64,000 bases of DNA, taken from contig CAYQJS010000020.1 in NCBI GenBank assembly GCA_964417895.1, positions 1-64,000 on the forward strand, read 5' to 3'. Within the stretch, counting starts at the first letter, position 1. Every line of letters starts with the position of its first letter. Below, one piece after another: positions 18,028 to 26,407 of this stretch. The notes under the pieces were generated by a model, which worked only from the letters and a program-made list of their open reading frames with translations, was not told the DNA's origin and ran no database searches. Position numbers and translations under genes: made by a program. The stretch comes from CAYQJS01 sp964417895 (GTDB lineage Bacteria; Chloroflexota; UBA6077; SHYK01).

Positions 18028-18588
18028 ATGGTGGCGCAGCCGACCCGGCGCCGGTTCACGGTTACCGACTATTACCTGATGGCAGACGCGGGCATTCTCA
18101 CGGAGGATGACCGCGTCGAGCTCATCAAGGGAGAGATCATTCAGATGCCGCCGATCGGTGGCCGCCATGCCTCTTGCGTTGATCGCATCACCCGACTGCT
18201 CGCGTCGATCCCGGCCGAAGCGGCCCAGATTCGGATCCAGAACCCGCTACGTCTGAGCGATCGCTCCGAGCCAGTGCCCGATGTGATGCTGTTGCGGCCG
18301 CGCCCTGACTTCTACGGGAGTAGCCACCCGACGGCTGAGGATGTGCTGCTCCTCATCGAGGTGTCGGACACCACCGTCGCCTACGATCAACGAATCAAGC
18401 TGCCGCTCTACGCTCGCGAAGGCGTGCCAGAGGTCTGGAACGCCGATCTTGACGCCGAGGTCATTCGGGTCCACCGTGAGCCTACGCGGACCGGCTATCG
18501 CTCCACGGAAACGCTGAATCGGGGTGATCGACTCACCCCACTGGCTTTCCCCGGCCTCGGCTTCGCGGTAGACGACATCCTGGGTTGA
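18028..18588 (+). CDS. Uma2 family protein (PD-(D/E)XK nuclease fold), copy 2
   Basis: This 186-residue Uma2 protein begins with RRFTVTDYYLMADAGILTEDDRVELIKGEI, the standard family N-terminus. It then shows PVPDVMLLRPRPDFY (about residues 85-99) and LLLIEVSDTTVAYDQRIKLPLYAREGVPEVW (about 110-140), which supply the PD...E...K catalytic set. It is only distantly similar to the copies at 15100 and 60999. It is convergent with the next binding-protein gene. Confidence 0.9.
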   Translation: MVAQPTRRRFTVTDYYLMADAGILTEDDRVELIKGEIIQMPPIGGRHASCVDRITRLLASIPAEAAQIRIQNPLRLSDRSEPVPDVMLLRPRPDFYGSSHPTAEDVLLLIEVSDTTVAYDQRIKLPLYAREGVPEVWNADLDAEVIRVHREPTRTGYRSTETLNRGDRLTPLAFPGLGFAVDDILG

Positions 18589-18611
18589 CAGACTCCGCGA
18601 GGGGCCAGCGT

Positions 18612-20333
18612 CTACGGCAGCTCCCACTCATGGACGTTCCACGTGTGCAGGATGAACCCGCGATGGGCCACGCCCGTGTTGGGCACCGGGCCCTTCAACC
18701 CGTTGCCCACCGGGACAAGGTCCCAGCGGAAGTAGAGCGGCATGACGGGCAGCTCGGCCATAGCGATGCGGAGCAGCTCGCGTTCCACGTCAACACGCTG
18801 CGACTCTTGCAGCGAGTTCAGCATGCGCAGATCGAGCTCATCCCACGCGGGGTTGGAGTATCCGCCGCGATTCGTGCCGGTCCATCGGTTTTGTGCCGTC
18901 GGGATGTTGTAGGTGGCCGTTCTGCGAATCACCGCCGCCGCGCCCATCGGGTTGGAACTGATGTCCACGCCTGTGAAGGTGGCGCGGTCCTCTCGATCAC
19001 GCAGAGCCGCCGCCGTGCGTTGCTCGTGGGACCCAATAACGCCGATCTCCTTCCAGTTGGACGCGATGATGAGCGAGTCTCTCTCGCCATCCGTGTCGCG
19101 CATGGTGAGGTTGAACTTCATGCCACCCTTCTCGAGCACGCCGTCGGCGCCCCGCTGCCAGCCCGCCTCCGCCATCAGGGCGCTGGCCTGCCGCGGGTCA
19201 TGGGGAAGGCGCGTGATCGTGTCCTGGAGCAACCGATAGTTGCCGAAGGTCGGGTGCACCCAACTGTCGGCCACGATGCCGAACTCTCCGAATATCGTCC
19301 GCGCCAGCGGCTCGCGGTCGATGGCGAGCAACAATGCGCGCCGCACTCGGGGATCGGTGAGGTCAGCGGGCTGGGGGCTGTGGTACTTCTGCGGCTCAGC
19401 GAAGCGATAGCTGATGGGGTCCATCAGCACCGTGCCGTAGCGGCTCGCCTCCCAGTCGCGTTTGATCGCCATCATGGCATCGAACTCCGGGACGCCACCC
19501 AGGGTCATCATGACCTGAATAGCCTTCGCGTTCAGGTTGGCTAGCATCGTGTTCAAGTCCGGGATGAACTGCACGCGGATCGCGTCCAGCTTCGGCCGCC
19601 CGAGGAAGTACCGGTCGAACGCCGCGAAATCGATGTGGCTGCCGCTCTCCCAGCGATTGATGCGGAAGGGACCGAGGCCAATGTACTCGGCGTTGAAATA
19701 CGGCTGGGCCAAAAAAGCTTCCTTGGACCCCTGGGTGTAGCTCTGCTCGAGCAGATGTCTGGGCAGAGGGTAGAGGTCACGGTGCTCCATGCGATCCGCG
19801 AACGGGTAGGACTCGCGCCAGGTCACCACGATGGTGCTTTGGTCCGTGACTTCCCAGCGATCGACCAGGCGAACGGCGTCCTGGTTGCTATTGGGGACTT
19901 CAGGATCGCGATTCACCTGCAGAGAGAAGGCAACGTCGTTCGCAGTGAAGGGAGTGCCGTCGTGCCAGACCACGTCGGAGCGTAGCCTGTACGTCGTCTC
20001 CATCCGGCCGTCCGGCAGCACCCGCCAGGTCCCGCTGTCGAACGAAGGCAGCTGGGTGAGCAGCCGTGGGGTCGCCGAGCCATCGGAGGTGATGGCCACC
20101 AGGTGCTGGTTGAAGATGTTCGCGAGCTCGCGGGCGCCACTACCACCGCCGAGGGTAATGGAATCCCAGAGAGTCTTGATCTCTTCATCCATCCCGATGC
20201 TGATTATCTTGGTCCCCTGCCTTGCTCCGGGCGCTGTCTGATCTTGCTGCCCCCTCGTGGACTCCCCCGCGCCGGGCGCGCAAGCCATGAGAACCATGAC
20301 AGCGATCGAAACGAAACTGAACTGTGTACGCAT
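18612..20333 (-). CDS. Peptide/nickel-type ABC transporter substrate-binding lipoprotein, paralogue 3
   Basis: The product has 573 residues. ATG 20333 follows GGGAGGGCAGTA and gives a signal peptide with lipobox VLMAC (Cys18). Family marks are WHDGTPFTANDVAFSL near residue 122, YIGLGPFRINRWESG near residue 213 and RWTGTNRGGYSNPAWDELDLR near residue 492. It ends in WNVHEWELP. It is the last gene of an apparent operon LigB-type dioxygenase, TPP enzyme, binding protein (gaps 73 and 49 bp), pointing to an aromatic or related ligand, though that is inference. Confidence 0.92.
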   Translation of the reverse strand: MRTQFSFVSIAVMVLMACAPGAGESTRGQQDQTAPGARQGTKIISIGMDEEIKTLWDSITLGGGSGARELANIFNQHLVAITSDGSATPRLLTQLPSFDSGTWRVLPDGRMETTYRLRSDVVWHDGTPFTANDVAFSLQVNRDPEVPNSNQDAVRLVDRWEVTDQSTIVVTWRESYPFADRMEHRDLYPLPRHLLEQSYTQGSKEAFLAQPYFNAEYIGLGPFRINRWESGSHIDFAAFDRYFLGRPKLDAIRVQFIPDLNTMLANLNAKAIQVMMTLGGVPEFDAMMAIKRDWEASRYGTVLMDPISYRFAEPQKYHSPQPADLTDPRVRRALLLAIDREPLARTIFGEFGIVADSWVHPTFGNYRLLQDTITRLPHDPRQASALMAEAGWQRGADGVLEKGGMKFNLTMRDTDGERDSLIIASNWKEIGVIGSHEQRTAAALRDREDRATFTGVDISSNPMGAAAVIRRTATYNIPTAQNRWTGTNRGGYSNPAWDELDLRMLNSLQESQRVDVERELLRIAMAELPVMPLYFRWDLVPVGNGLKGPVPNTGVAHRGFILHTWNVHEWELP

Positions 20334-20382
20334 TACTGCCCTCCCTGTGTGAGCGAACACGCGGTGAAATCCCACCCGCAGA

Positions 20383-22167
20383 TCACGACAGATTCATCTC
20401 CTCCACAAGGGTCGGGAGCCAGACGGCGATGACGGCCGGTGAGCCGTTGCGCACCGCCGCGAGGCCGCGGCGCAGAGCGGGGCCCACCTCCTCGGGATCG
20501 CGAACGTTTTCACCATAGCCGTTCACCGTCTCGGCCATCTTAGCGTAATCGGGCGGCGGGTCGAAGACGCCACCATCGTAGTTGCCCTTCTCGGCCGCCA
20601 TTCCCTCTGGGTAGGTGTTCCGCAAGCCCGTGGTGCCGGTTGAGTACGAGCGGTTGACGAAGACGACGCTCAGGAAGGGAGCCTTGTGGTGAGCGGCTGT
20701 CCACAGCGCCGCGATGGGGTTATCGAACATGAAGAACCCGTCCCCGACAGCCAGGACTACGTCGTGCTCCGGGCTCGCCAGCTTGGCGCCGAAGGCCGCC
20801 CCCGCTCCCCAGCCACCGGACGAGCCGCCCGACTTGAATACCGTGCCAGGCTGAGACCGCCGGTAATACGTCTGCAGGAACCCCGAGTTGCTGAGCGCAT
20901 CGTCCAGCAGGATGGCGTCGGGCTCGAGGACCTGCCCGATCTGGTGGGCGACCCAGCGCGGGTGGATGGGCCGGCGGTGGCCGGCCCGCTGGGCGGCCTC
21001 CTCGGCCTGGCCTTCCAGTTCTCGCTTACGCAGCTCCAGGCGTGCGCGGCGATCGGCGATGCGGCTCATGTCGCTCTGGGTAAGCATGGTCGTGGCCGCG
21101 TCATGAATAGCGCGCGCAGCAGACGCCGCGTCCACGGCCAGCCACAAGTCCGCCTGCCATTCCATCGTCTTGTAGCGGGACTGCACGGGATCTACATCCA
21201 CCCAGGCGACCTTCGCGTCCGGCGAGGGCGCATCGTGGGGCGGGATCCAGGGCACCGGGCTCTCGACGATGAGGAGAGCATCCGCGTCCCTCGGGGCCGG
21301 GCCGGTGCCGAACAGGGGATGGGTTGACGGGAAGCTCAGGGCGGCCGACAGCCGATCCTGCATGACCGGCACGGCCAGCAACTCGGCCAGCCGCACCAGC
21401 TCTTCGACCGACTCGGGGTTACGGCCCGAATTGGCCGTATAGATGCAGGGGTTGTCCGCCTCGATGAGCCAGCGAGCGACCTCTCTGGCGTCGTCGGGAT
21501 CTGGCCAGGAAGGGCGGGCCACCCCCAACTGGTCGCGGGTCGGGAAGCGGACGTGGCCGTCTGCAAACGGGGTCATGGCCGCCTCCCGTGGAAACGCCAG
21601 GTACACAGGCCCCCTGGGCTCACTCATCGCAACCTGGAGCAAACGACTGATCATCAGCCCAGGGTTGTCCTGGCCTTCCATGCGGTGGTCCATCTTGGTG
21701 TACTGGCGCAGGATCTCGCCCTGGTCGCGCGGCTCCTGGTACCACTGGATCGCGCCGTTGCGCGCGCCAGCCATGGTCCCGGGGTAGGCGCGGGGGCCCG
21801 TACCGGAGGTCATGAGCACCGGGTAAGACCCCTTCCACGCCGTGTGAAGGGCGGCGCCATAGTTGAAGGTGCCCACGTCCACGTGTGCGGCCGTAGCTGC
21901 CGGCCGGCCGGTCACCATCGCCACACCGAGCGCGGCGTTCAGGGCCGTCTGCTCGTGCATCATCGTGATCAGACGCGGTGACAGCCGTCCGAGCTCCTGC
22001 GCCTTGGCGGTCGCCTCCTGGTAGAAGCCAATCTCTGAGCCCGAGACGAAGAACAGGTGGTCGATGCCTCCCAGCTTCATCGAAGCGACCACGGCGTCGG
22101 CCCACTCCTCCGCGGGGTATTCTGCCCACCGCTTGTCGATGCCAGCGACGCGCTCCTGAATCGCCAT
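20383..22167 (-). CDS. Thiamine pyrophosphate-requiring enzyme, acetolactate synthase-like, copy 1
   Basis: The 594-residue product has the three-domain layout of the ALS/POX family. The N-terminal PYR domain shows the conserved glutamate in MMHEQTALNAALG (near residue 68). The C-terminal PP domain shows the ThDP-Mg motif GDGFFMFDNPIAALWTAAHH...VVFVNRSYS (near 495-530). The enzyme would decarboxylate or ligate a 2-oxo acid or related substrate. It lies between a LigB-type dioxygenase and a binding protein on the same strand, a context that suits degradation rather than branched-chain amino acid synthesis. No regulatory subunit gene is present. It is not closely similar to the second TPP enzyme at 56223. 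Confidence 0.88.
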   Translation of the reverse strand: MAIQERVAGIDKRWAEYPAEEWADAVVASMKLGGIDHLFFVSGSEIGFYQEATAKAQELGRLSPRLITMMHEQTALNAALGVAMVTGRPAATAAHVDVGTFNYGAALHTAWKGSYPVLMTSGTGPRAYPGTMAGARNGAIQWYQEPRDQGEILRQYTKMDHRMEGQDNPGLMISRLLQVAMSEPRGPVYLAFPREAAMTPFADGHVRFPTRDQLGVARPSWPDPDDAREVARWLIEADNPCIYTANSGRNPESVEELVRLAELLAVPVMQDRLSAALSFPSTHPLFGTGPAPRDADALLIVESPVPWIPPHDAPSPDAKVAWVDVDPVQSRYKTMEWQADLWLAVDAASAARAIHDAATTMLTQSDMSRIADRRARLELRKRELEGQAEEAAQRAGHRRPIHPRWVAHQIGQVLEPDAILLDDALSNSGFLQTYYRRSQPGTVFKSGGSSGGWGAGAAFGAKLASPEHDVVLAVGDGFFMFDNPIAALWTAAHHKAPFLSVVFVNRSYSTGTTGLRNTYPEGMAAEKGNYDGGVFDPPPDYAKMAETVNGYGENVRDPEEVGPALRRGLAAVRNGSPAVIAVWLPTLVEEMNLS

Positions 22168-22240
22168 GCTGCTTACTACCTTTCTGGGCCGTCGCGCCCG
22201 CTACCGTTTTCCCGTTGATCTGGCTCGATTATCTCCCTCC

Positions 22241-23299
22241 TCATGGCCGGAAGGCGGCGAACACCTTGTCGGAGTTGGTGATCCAGGACTCCAAAAACAC
22301 CGAATAGTCTGGCTTGCGATCCAGCTGGTCCATAGCGCCCGCCAGACAAAACCAGTTCAGCAGCTCCTGGTGGCCACGATCCTCGGCCTCCTCGATGGCT
22401 ACGTTGCGCCAGACGTCCCAGTCCCCCTCGACCAGCGCGTCGTAGAACCGCCTGTCGGACTCCACGTCCGGATACATGAGGGCGTGTTTGGGCACGAGGA
22501 ACGAGTGGGACCAACTGGAGGAGGCGACCAGCGCGACCCTCCAGGGACTGTCGGCCACGGCTCGCGCCACGGCGGCCCCGAGCTGGAAGCAGCGCCACGG
22601 TTGGGGGCCGGGCGGGTCGAAGTCAGCCTCAAGCGCCAGCGCCTCCGTGGGAGTCTGGGCCCTGCCATGGGCGCGCACGAGGTCACGGCCGTAGCTATTC
22701 ACGGTGATGGGCACCAGGGGGTAAGAGAACCCCCGCCGGTCCCAGTCCATGTATAGAACCGAGTTCACCACCGCATGGCCCAGCCCTTCCCCATGCAGCG
22801 GCTTGTACGCATAGGCAACGTCGAACCCTTGATTTAGGAGCGCCGATGCCACGAACTTGCCGTGGGCGCGACTTCCGGCGATCGTGAAGACGCTGTCTTC
22901 CGGCTCATCCCAGGCGTTGGGCCCACGAGCGTGATCGGGCGACCAGGGCCGCACGTCTACGGAGTCATAGGCCAGCACCGAGAAAGCCGGCACGCAGTCT
23001 TCACGGAAGTTCTCGTACTGGTCATCACCCCAGAGGACCACGAAGTCCGGCTGGAAGGCGTCGAGCTCCTGACGTGCTTTCCGAAACTCATCAATCATCG
23101 CCTGCCGATGCTCTGCGACGTGAGCGCGACCTTCGTCGTCGGCCCACTGCCGACGCATGGGCTCCGGCCACCCCTCGGGCGAGCGCAGGCGCTCGGGGAG
23201 GGCCGGGTCGCTCCGCAGCCAGTTGATGCGGCGCGCCAGGTCGCCTTTGAATGCAAGGCCCGGATAGTGTGTGATGCCGAGGCCCAGAACCTGTCCCAT
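22241..23299 (-). CDS. Class III extradiol ring-cleavage dioxygenase-like protein (LigB family)
   Basis: This 352-residue protein matches the LigB-type catalytic subunit of extradiol dioxygenases that open aromatic rings using Fe(II). ATG 23299 follows GGGGAGGGCATT and starts GLGITHYPGLAF, where the family has its first iron-binding histidine. Other marks are FQPDFVVLWGDDQYENF near residue 79, SRAHGKFVASALLNQGFDVAY near residue 135, HAVVNSVLYM near residue 165, and SSSWSHSFL near residue 253. It heads the operon with the TPP enzyme and binding protein and is divergent (72 bp) from a fumarylacetoacetase-family gene, so the pair could form successive steps of ring cleavage and hydrolysis. Confidence 0.83.
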   Translation of the reverse strand: MGQVLGLGITHYPGLAFKGDLARRINWLRSDPALPERLRSPEGWPEPMRRQWADDEGRAHVAEHRQAMIDEFRKARQELDAFQPDFVVLWGDDQYENFREDCVPAFSVLAYDSVDVRPWSPDHARGPNAWDEPEDSVFTIAGSRAHGKFVASALLNQGFDVAYAYKPLHGEGLGHAVVNSVLYMDWDRRGFSYPLVPITVNSYGRDLVRAHGRAQTPTEALALEADFDPPGPQPWRCFQLGAAVARAVADSPWRVALVASSSWSHSFLVPKHALMYPDVESDRRFYDALVEGDWDVWRNVAIEEAEDRGHQELLNWFCLAGAMDQLDRKPDYSVFLESWITNSDKVFAAFRP

Positions 23300-23371
23300 A
23301 ATGCCCTCCCCGCCTGCTTGGCTTTGACAATCGAGTATATTCGGCGCCGCAGCAATTAGGAGGTCGGATCC

Positions 23372-24415
23372 ATGAAGCTCGTGACGTTTGCCGTCTCGAC
23401 TCCTGTCGGCAGCATCGATCGACTCGGCGCGCTGATCGACGGTCACCAGGACGGCCGTGTCGTCGACCTCACCGCGTCCTACGCTGCCTACCTGGCAGCG
23501 GAGACTGATGAGCCGATGCCCCAGGAGCTCGCCGCCCTGCGCACACCGCCCGACATGATCGGATGGCTGCGCGGCGCCCAGAAGTCACGCGAGGCGGCGG
23601 AGCAGGCCATCGCCTACGCGAAGCGCCGACTTGATCGGGAGACGAGCCCGCTCGGACCGCGAGCCGCGCGCCTGGCCTATGCGCGGGCCGAGGTCCGATT
23701 GCTGGCGCCGCTGCCGCGACCGCGCACTATGCGCGACTACTCCATCTATGAGGAGCACATGAGCCGCGCCGGGGGAAACGCGGAGAAGCGCCCCGCCTGG
23801 TACCGCTGGCCTCCCTACTACAAGGGCAACCCGGACTCCGTCATTGGCCCGGAGGACCCGATCCCCTACCCCAACTACACGCAGAAGCTCGACCTGGAGC
23901 CAGAGATCGGCATCGTGGTCGGGCGGGAGGGACGCGATCTCACGCTCGACGAGGCGGCCGACGCCATCGCCGGTTACACGATCTTCATCGATTGCAGCGC
24001 CCGGGACGGCCAAGAACGGGAGCCCTTCGGGCCCTCCAAGCGCAAGGACTTCTGCAACGTCCTCGGCCCGTGCCTCGTCACCCCGGACGAGATCGGTGAG
24101 GGCAATCTCACGGTGCGCGTCATCGTCGACGGCGAGACGTGGTTCGAAGGAAATAGCGGCCACCGGCGGAATTTCACTCCCGCGCACCTGGTCGCCTTCT
24201 CATCCGACAACGAGACCCTCCACCCGGGCGACGTCATCGGGACCGGTACCGTCGGGCTCGGCTGCTCGATGGACCTCCACCGCTGGCCACAGGTTGGCCA
24301 GACGTTCACCGTGGAGATCGAGGGCATTGGCTCGCTCACGCATCGCATCGTTGCCGGCGAGCATCGCGTCGATCACGTCCTGCGCGGGATGGACGGGTTA
24401 CTGGCGCCGAGCTAG
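23372..24415 (+). CDS. Fumarylacetoacetate hydrolase family protein
   Basis: The 347-residue product is a FAH-fold hydrolase or decarboxylase acting on ring-cleavage products. Seen: an N-terminal extra domain (about 1-115), then RDYSIYEEHMSRAGG near residue 119, DLEPEIGIVVGREGRDLTLDEAADAIAGYTIFIDCSARD near 173-212 (metal-binding acids and the conserved GYT..ND-like turn), GPSKRKDFCNVLGPCLV near 219 and GDVIGTGTVGLG near 288. ATG follows TAGGAGGTCGGATCC. It is divergent from the LigB-type gene, and its 3' end overlaps the convergent synthetase gene by 18 bp. Confidence 0.9.
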   Translation: MKLVTFAVSTPVGSIDRLGALIDGHQDGRVVDLTASYAAYLAAETDEPMPQELAALRTPPDMIGWLRGAQKSREAAEQAIAYAKRRLDRETSPLGPRAARLAYARAEVRLLAPLPRPRTMRDYSIYEEHMSRAGGNAEKRPAWYRWPPYYKGNPDSVIGPEDPIPYPNYTQKLDLEPEIGIVVGREGRDLTLDEAADAIAGYTIFIDCSARDGQEREPFGPSKRKDFCNVLGPCLVTPDEIGEGNLTVRVIVDGETWFEGNSGHRRNFTPAHLVAFSSDNETLHPGDVIGTGTVGLGCSMDLHRWPQVGQTFTVEIEGIGSLTHRIVAGEHRVDHVLRGMDGLLAPS

Positions 24416-26407
24416 GTCCTCGAAGAAGCGCAATGACTCCGGATTACTCATGGCGTCGTGGCTGATGGTCCCCGCGGCCGGGGCCCCGGCGAGGATGCGC
24501 TTCACCGGCACTTCGAGCTTCTTCCCGTTCAGGGTGCGGGGCACCTGCTCGATGGCGTAGATCGCGTCCGGCGCGTGCCTCGGCGAGAGCTCGCGCGCCA
24601 AGGCCTGGGTGATTCGGCGCCGGCAGGCATCGTCAAGCAACACGCCGTCCTGGAGCACGACGAACAGGAGCAGGCGACTCTCGGCGCCGAGCTGGCTCGT
24701 GTCCACTACCAGGCTATCGAGCACTTCCGGCAAGGCCTCGACCACACGATAGAACTCGCTCGTGCCCATGCGGACACCACCCCGATTGAGCGTGGCATCA
24801 GAGCGGCCGTAGATAACGCAGCTCCCGCGAGACGTGACTTTGATCCAGTCGCCGTGGCGCCAGACGCCCGGGAAGGTATCGAAGTAGCTCTCTTGGTAGC
24901 GCCGGCCGTCTGGATCGTTCCAGAAGCGCACAGGCATGGAGGGCAACGGCTGAGTGATAACGAGCTCTCCGACTTCATCGACGACAGACACGCCCGCCGC
25001 GCTGTAGGCCTCGACGCTGGCGCCGAGGGCTCGGCACTGAAGCTCTCCGGCGCGCACAGGCAGAAGCGGGCAGGAGCCGACGAACGCCGTGCAGACATCT
25101 GTGCCCCCGCTCACCGAGCCAAGGAGCAGGTCGGATTTGACGGCCTCGTAGACCCACTGGAAGCCTTCTGGTGATAGGGGGGCCCCGGTCGAGCCGATCG
25201 CTCTGAGCTGACTCAGATCGAAGTCGCGTCCGGGCTGGATTCCCGCTTTCCGACAGCTCTGGATGTAGGGAGCGCTCGCCCCGAAATAGGTCATCCGGGT
25301 CGTTTCGGCGAACCGCCACAGGGCGTTCAGGTCCGGGTAGGCGGCGCTTCCGTCGTAGAGCAGGACAGTCGTGCCCAGGAGAAGTCCTGAGATGAGCATG
25401 TTCCACATCATCCAGCCGGTGGTCGTAAACCAGAAGAACCGGTCGTCGGGCATGAGGTCGAGGTGCAGGGACAGCTCCTTCAGCTGCTCCAGCAGGATGC
25501 CCCCGTGGCCATGGACGATGGCCTTGGGAAGTCCGGTCGTTCCAGACGAGTAGAGCACCCACAGCGGATGTTCGAACGGCACACGCTCGAAGGCCAGCTC
25601 GACGGGACCGCCCAGCAGGTCGCGCCACTGCAGAACTCGCCCTGGGCCTGGCGGCCTGGGTTCTTTCTCAGGACCGGGCTCAGGACCGGGCTCAGGACCG
25701 GGAATCATCACGATGGTTCCCACGCTCGGCAGGTTGGGGAGCAGATCGCCGAGGGCGCCGATCCGATCGTATGGCCTCCCGCCGTACCGGTAACCATCCA
25801 CCGCGAACAGGACGCGCGGCTCGATCTGGCGAAAGCGATCCAGAACGCTGGATACGCCAAACTCGGGCGAGCAGCACGACCAGATGGCGCCGATGCTCGC
25901 GGTCGCCAGGAAGGCGATGACCGCTTCGGGGATATTAGGCAGGTAGCCCGCGACCCGGTCACCGCGCCCCACCCCGAGCCGCCTGAGGCCGGCGGCTACG
26001 CCAGCCGTCTGCTGGTAGAGCTGTGCGTACGTGAGCGTCCCCATGGGCCCATCTTCTGACGTGAAGACGAGCGCGGGATGGTCGTCGCGCCGCCGCAGCG
26101 CGTGCTCGGCGTAATTCAGCTCGACACCGGGAAACCACGCAGCGTTGGGTATGCCTTCACCAGCCAGCACCACTGCGTGGGAGCCGGACGACAGGATCCG
26201 GAAGAAATCCCAGACCGATCCCCAGAACGCCTCGAGGTCTGTGACGGACCACTGCCAGAGCTGGGTGTAGGAATCGAAGGCCAGTCCCCTCGACTGCTCC
26301 AACCAGCGGAGATACTCCGTGATGTTGGCCTGCGCCTTTCCCTCGGCAGATGGCTCCCACAGAAGGGCGCCCTCCGCAATCGCATGCGCGGGCTCCGCCT
26401 GCGTCAC
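24398..26407 (-). CDS. Acetoacetate--CoA ligase
   Basis: The 669-residue protein is an acyl-adenylate-forming enzyme of the acetoacetyl-CoA synthetase type, activating acetoacetate with ATP and CoA. Seen: the N-terminal ACS domain with WSVTDLEAFWGSVWDFF near residue 48, the P-loop-like YSSGTTGLPKAIVHGHGG near residue 284, WMMWNMLISGLLLGTTVLLYDG near 328, and the C-terminal YGRSDATLNRGGVRMGTSEFYRVVE near 533. The GTG start overlaps the stop of the P5C dehydrogenase gene by four bases (GTGA). A short tandem repeat has expanded a PGPE tract near residue 237. The pair suggests catabolism that ends in acetoacetate. Confidence 0.92.
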   Translation of the reverse strand: MTQAEPAHAIAEGALLWEPSAEGKAQANITEYLRWLEQSRGLAFDSYTQLWQWSVTDLEAFWGSVWDFFRILSSGSHAVVLAGEGIPNAAWFPGVELNYAEHALRRRDDHPALVFTSEDGPMGTLTYAQLYQQTAGVAAGLRRLGVGRGDRVAGYLPNIPEAVIAFLATASIGAIWSCCSPEFGVSSVLDRFRQIEPRVLFAVDGYRYGGRPYDRIGALGDLLPNLPSVGTIVMIPGPEPGPEPGPEKEPRPPGPGRVLQWRDLLGGPVELAFERVPFEHPLWVLYSSGTTGLPKAIVHGHGGILLEQLKELSLHLDLMPDDRFFWFTTTGWMMWNMLISGLLLGTTVLLYDGSAAYPDLNALWRFAETTRMTYFGASAPYIQSCRKAGIQPGRDFDLSQLRAIGSTGAPLSPEGFQWVYEAVKSDLLLGSVSGGTDVCTAFVGSCPLLPVRAGELQCRALGASVEAYSAAGVSVVDEVGELVITQPLPSMPVRFWNDPDGRRYQESYFDTFPGVWRHGDWIKVTSRGSCVIYGRSDATLNRGGVRMGTSEFYRVVEALPEVLDSLVVDTSQLGAESRLLLFVVLQDGVLLDDACRRRITQALARELSPRHAPDAIYAIEQVPRTLNGKKLEVPVKRILAGAPAAGTISHDAMSNPESLRFFEDLARRQ

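Noticed and set aside
23325..23345. TTGACA and TATATT as a promoter between the LigB and FAH genes
   Set aside because: The hexamers are only about nine bases apart, too close for a sigma-70 promoter.
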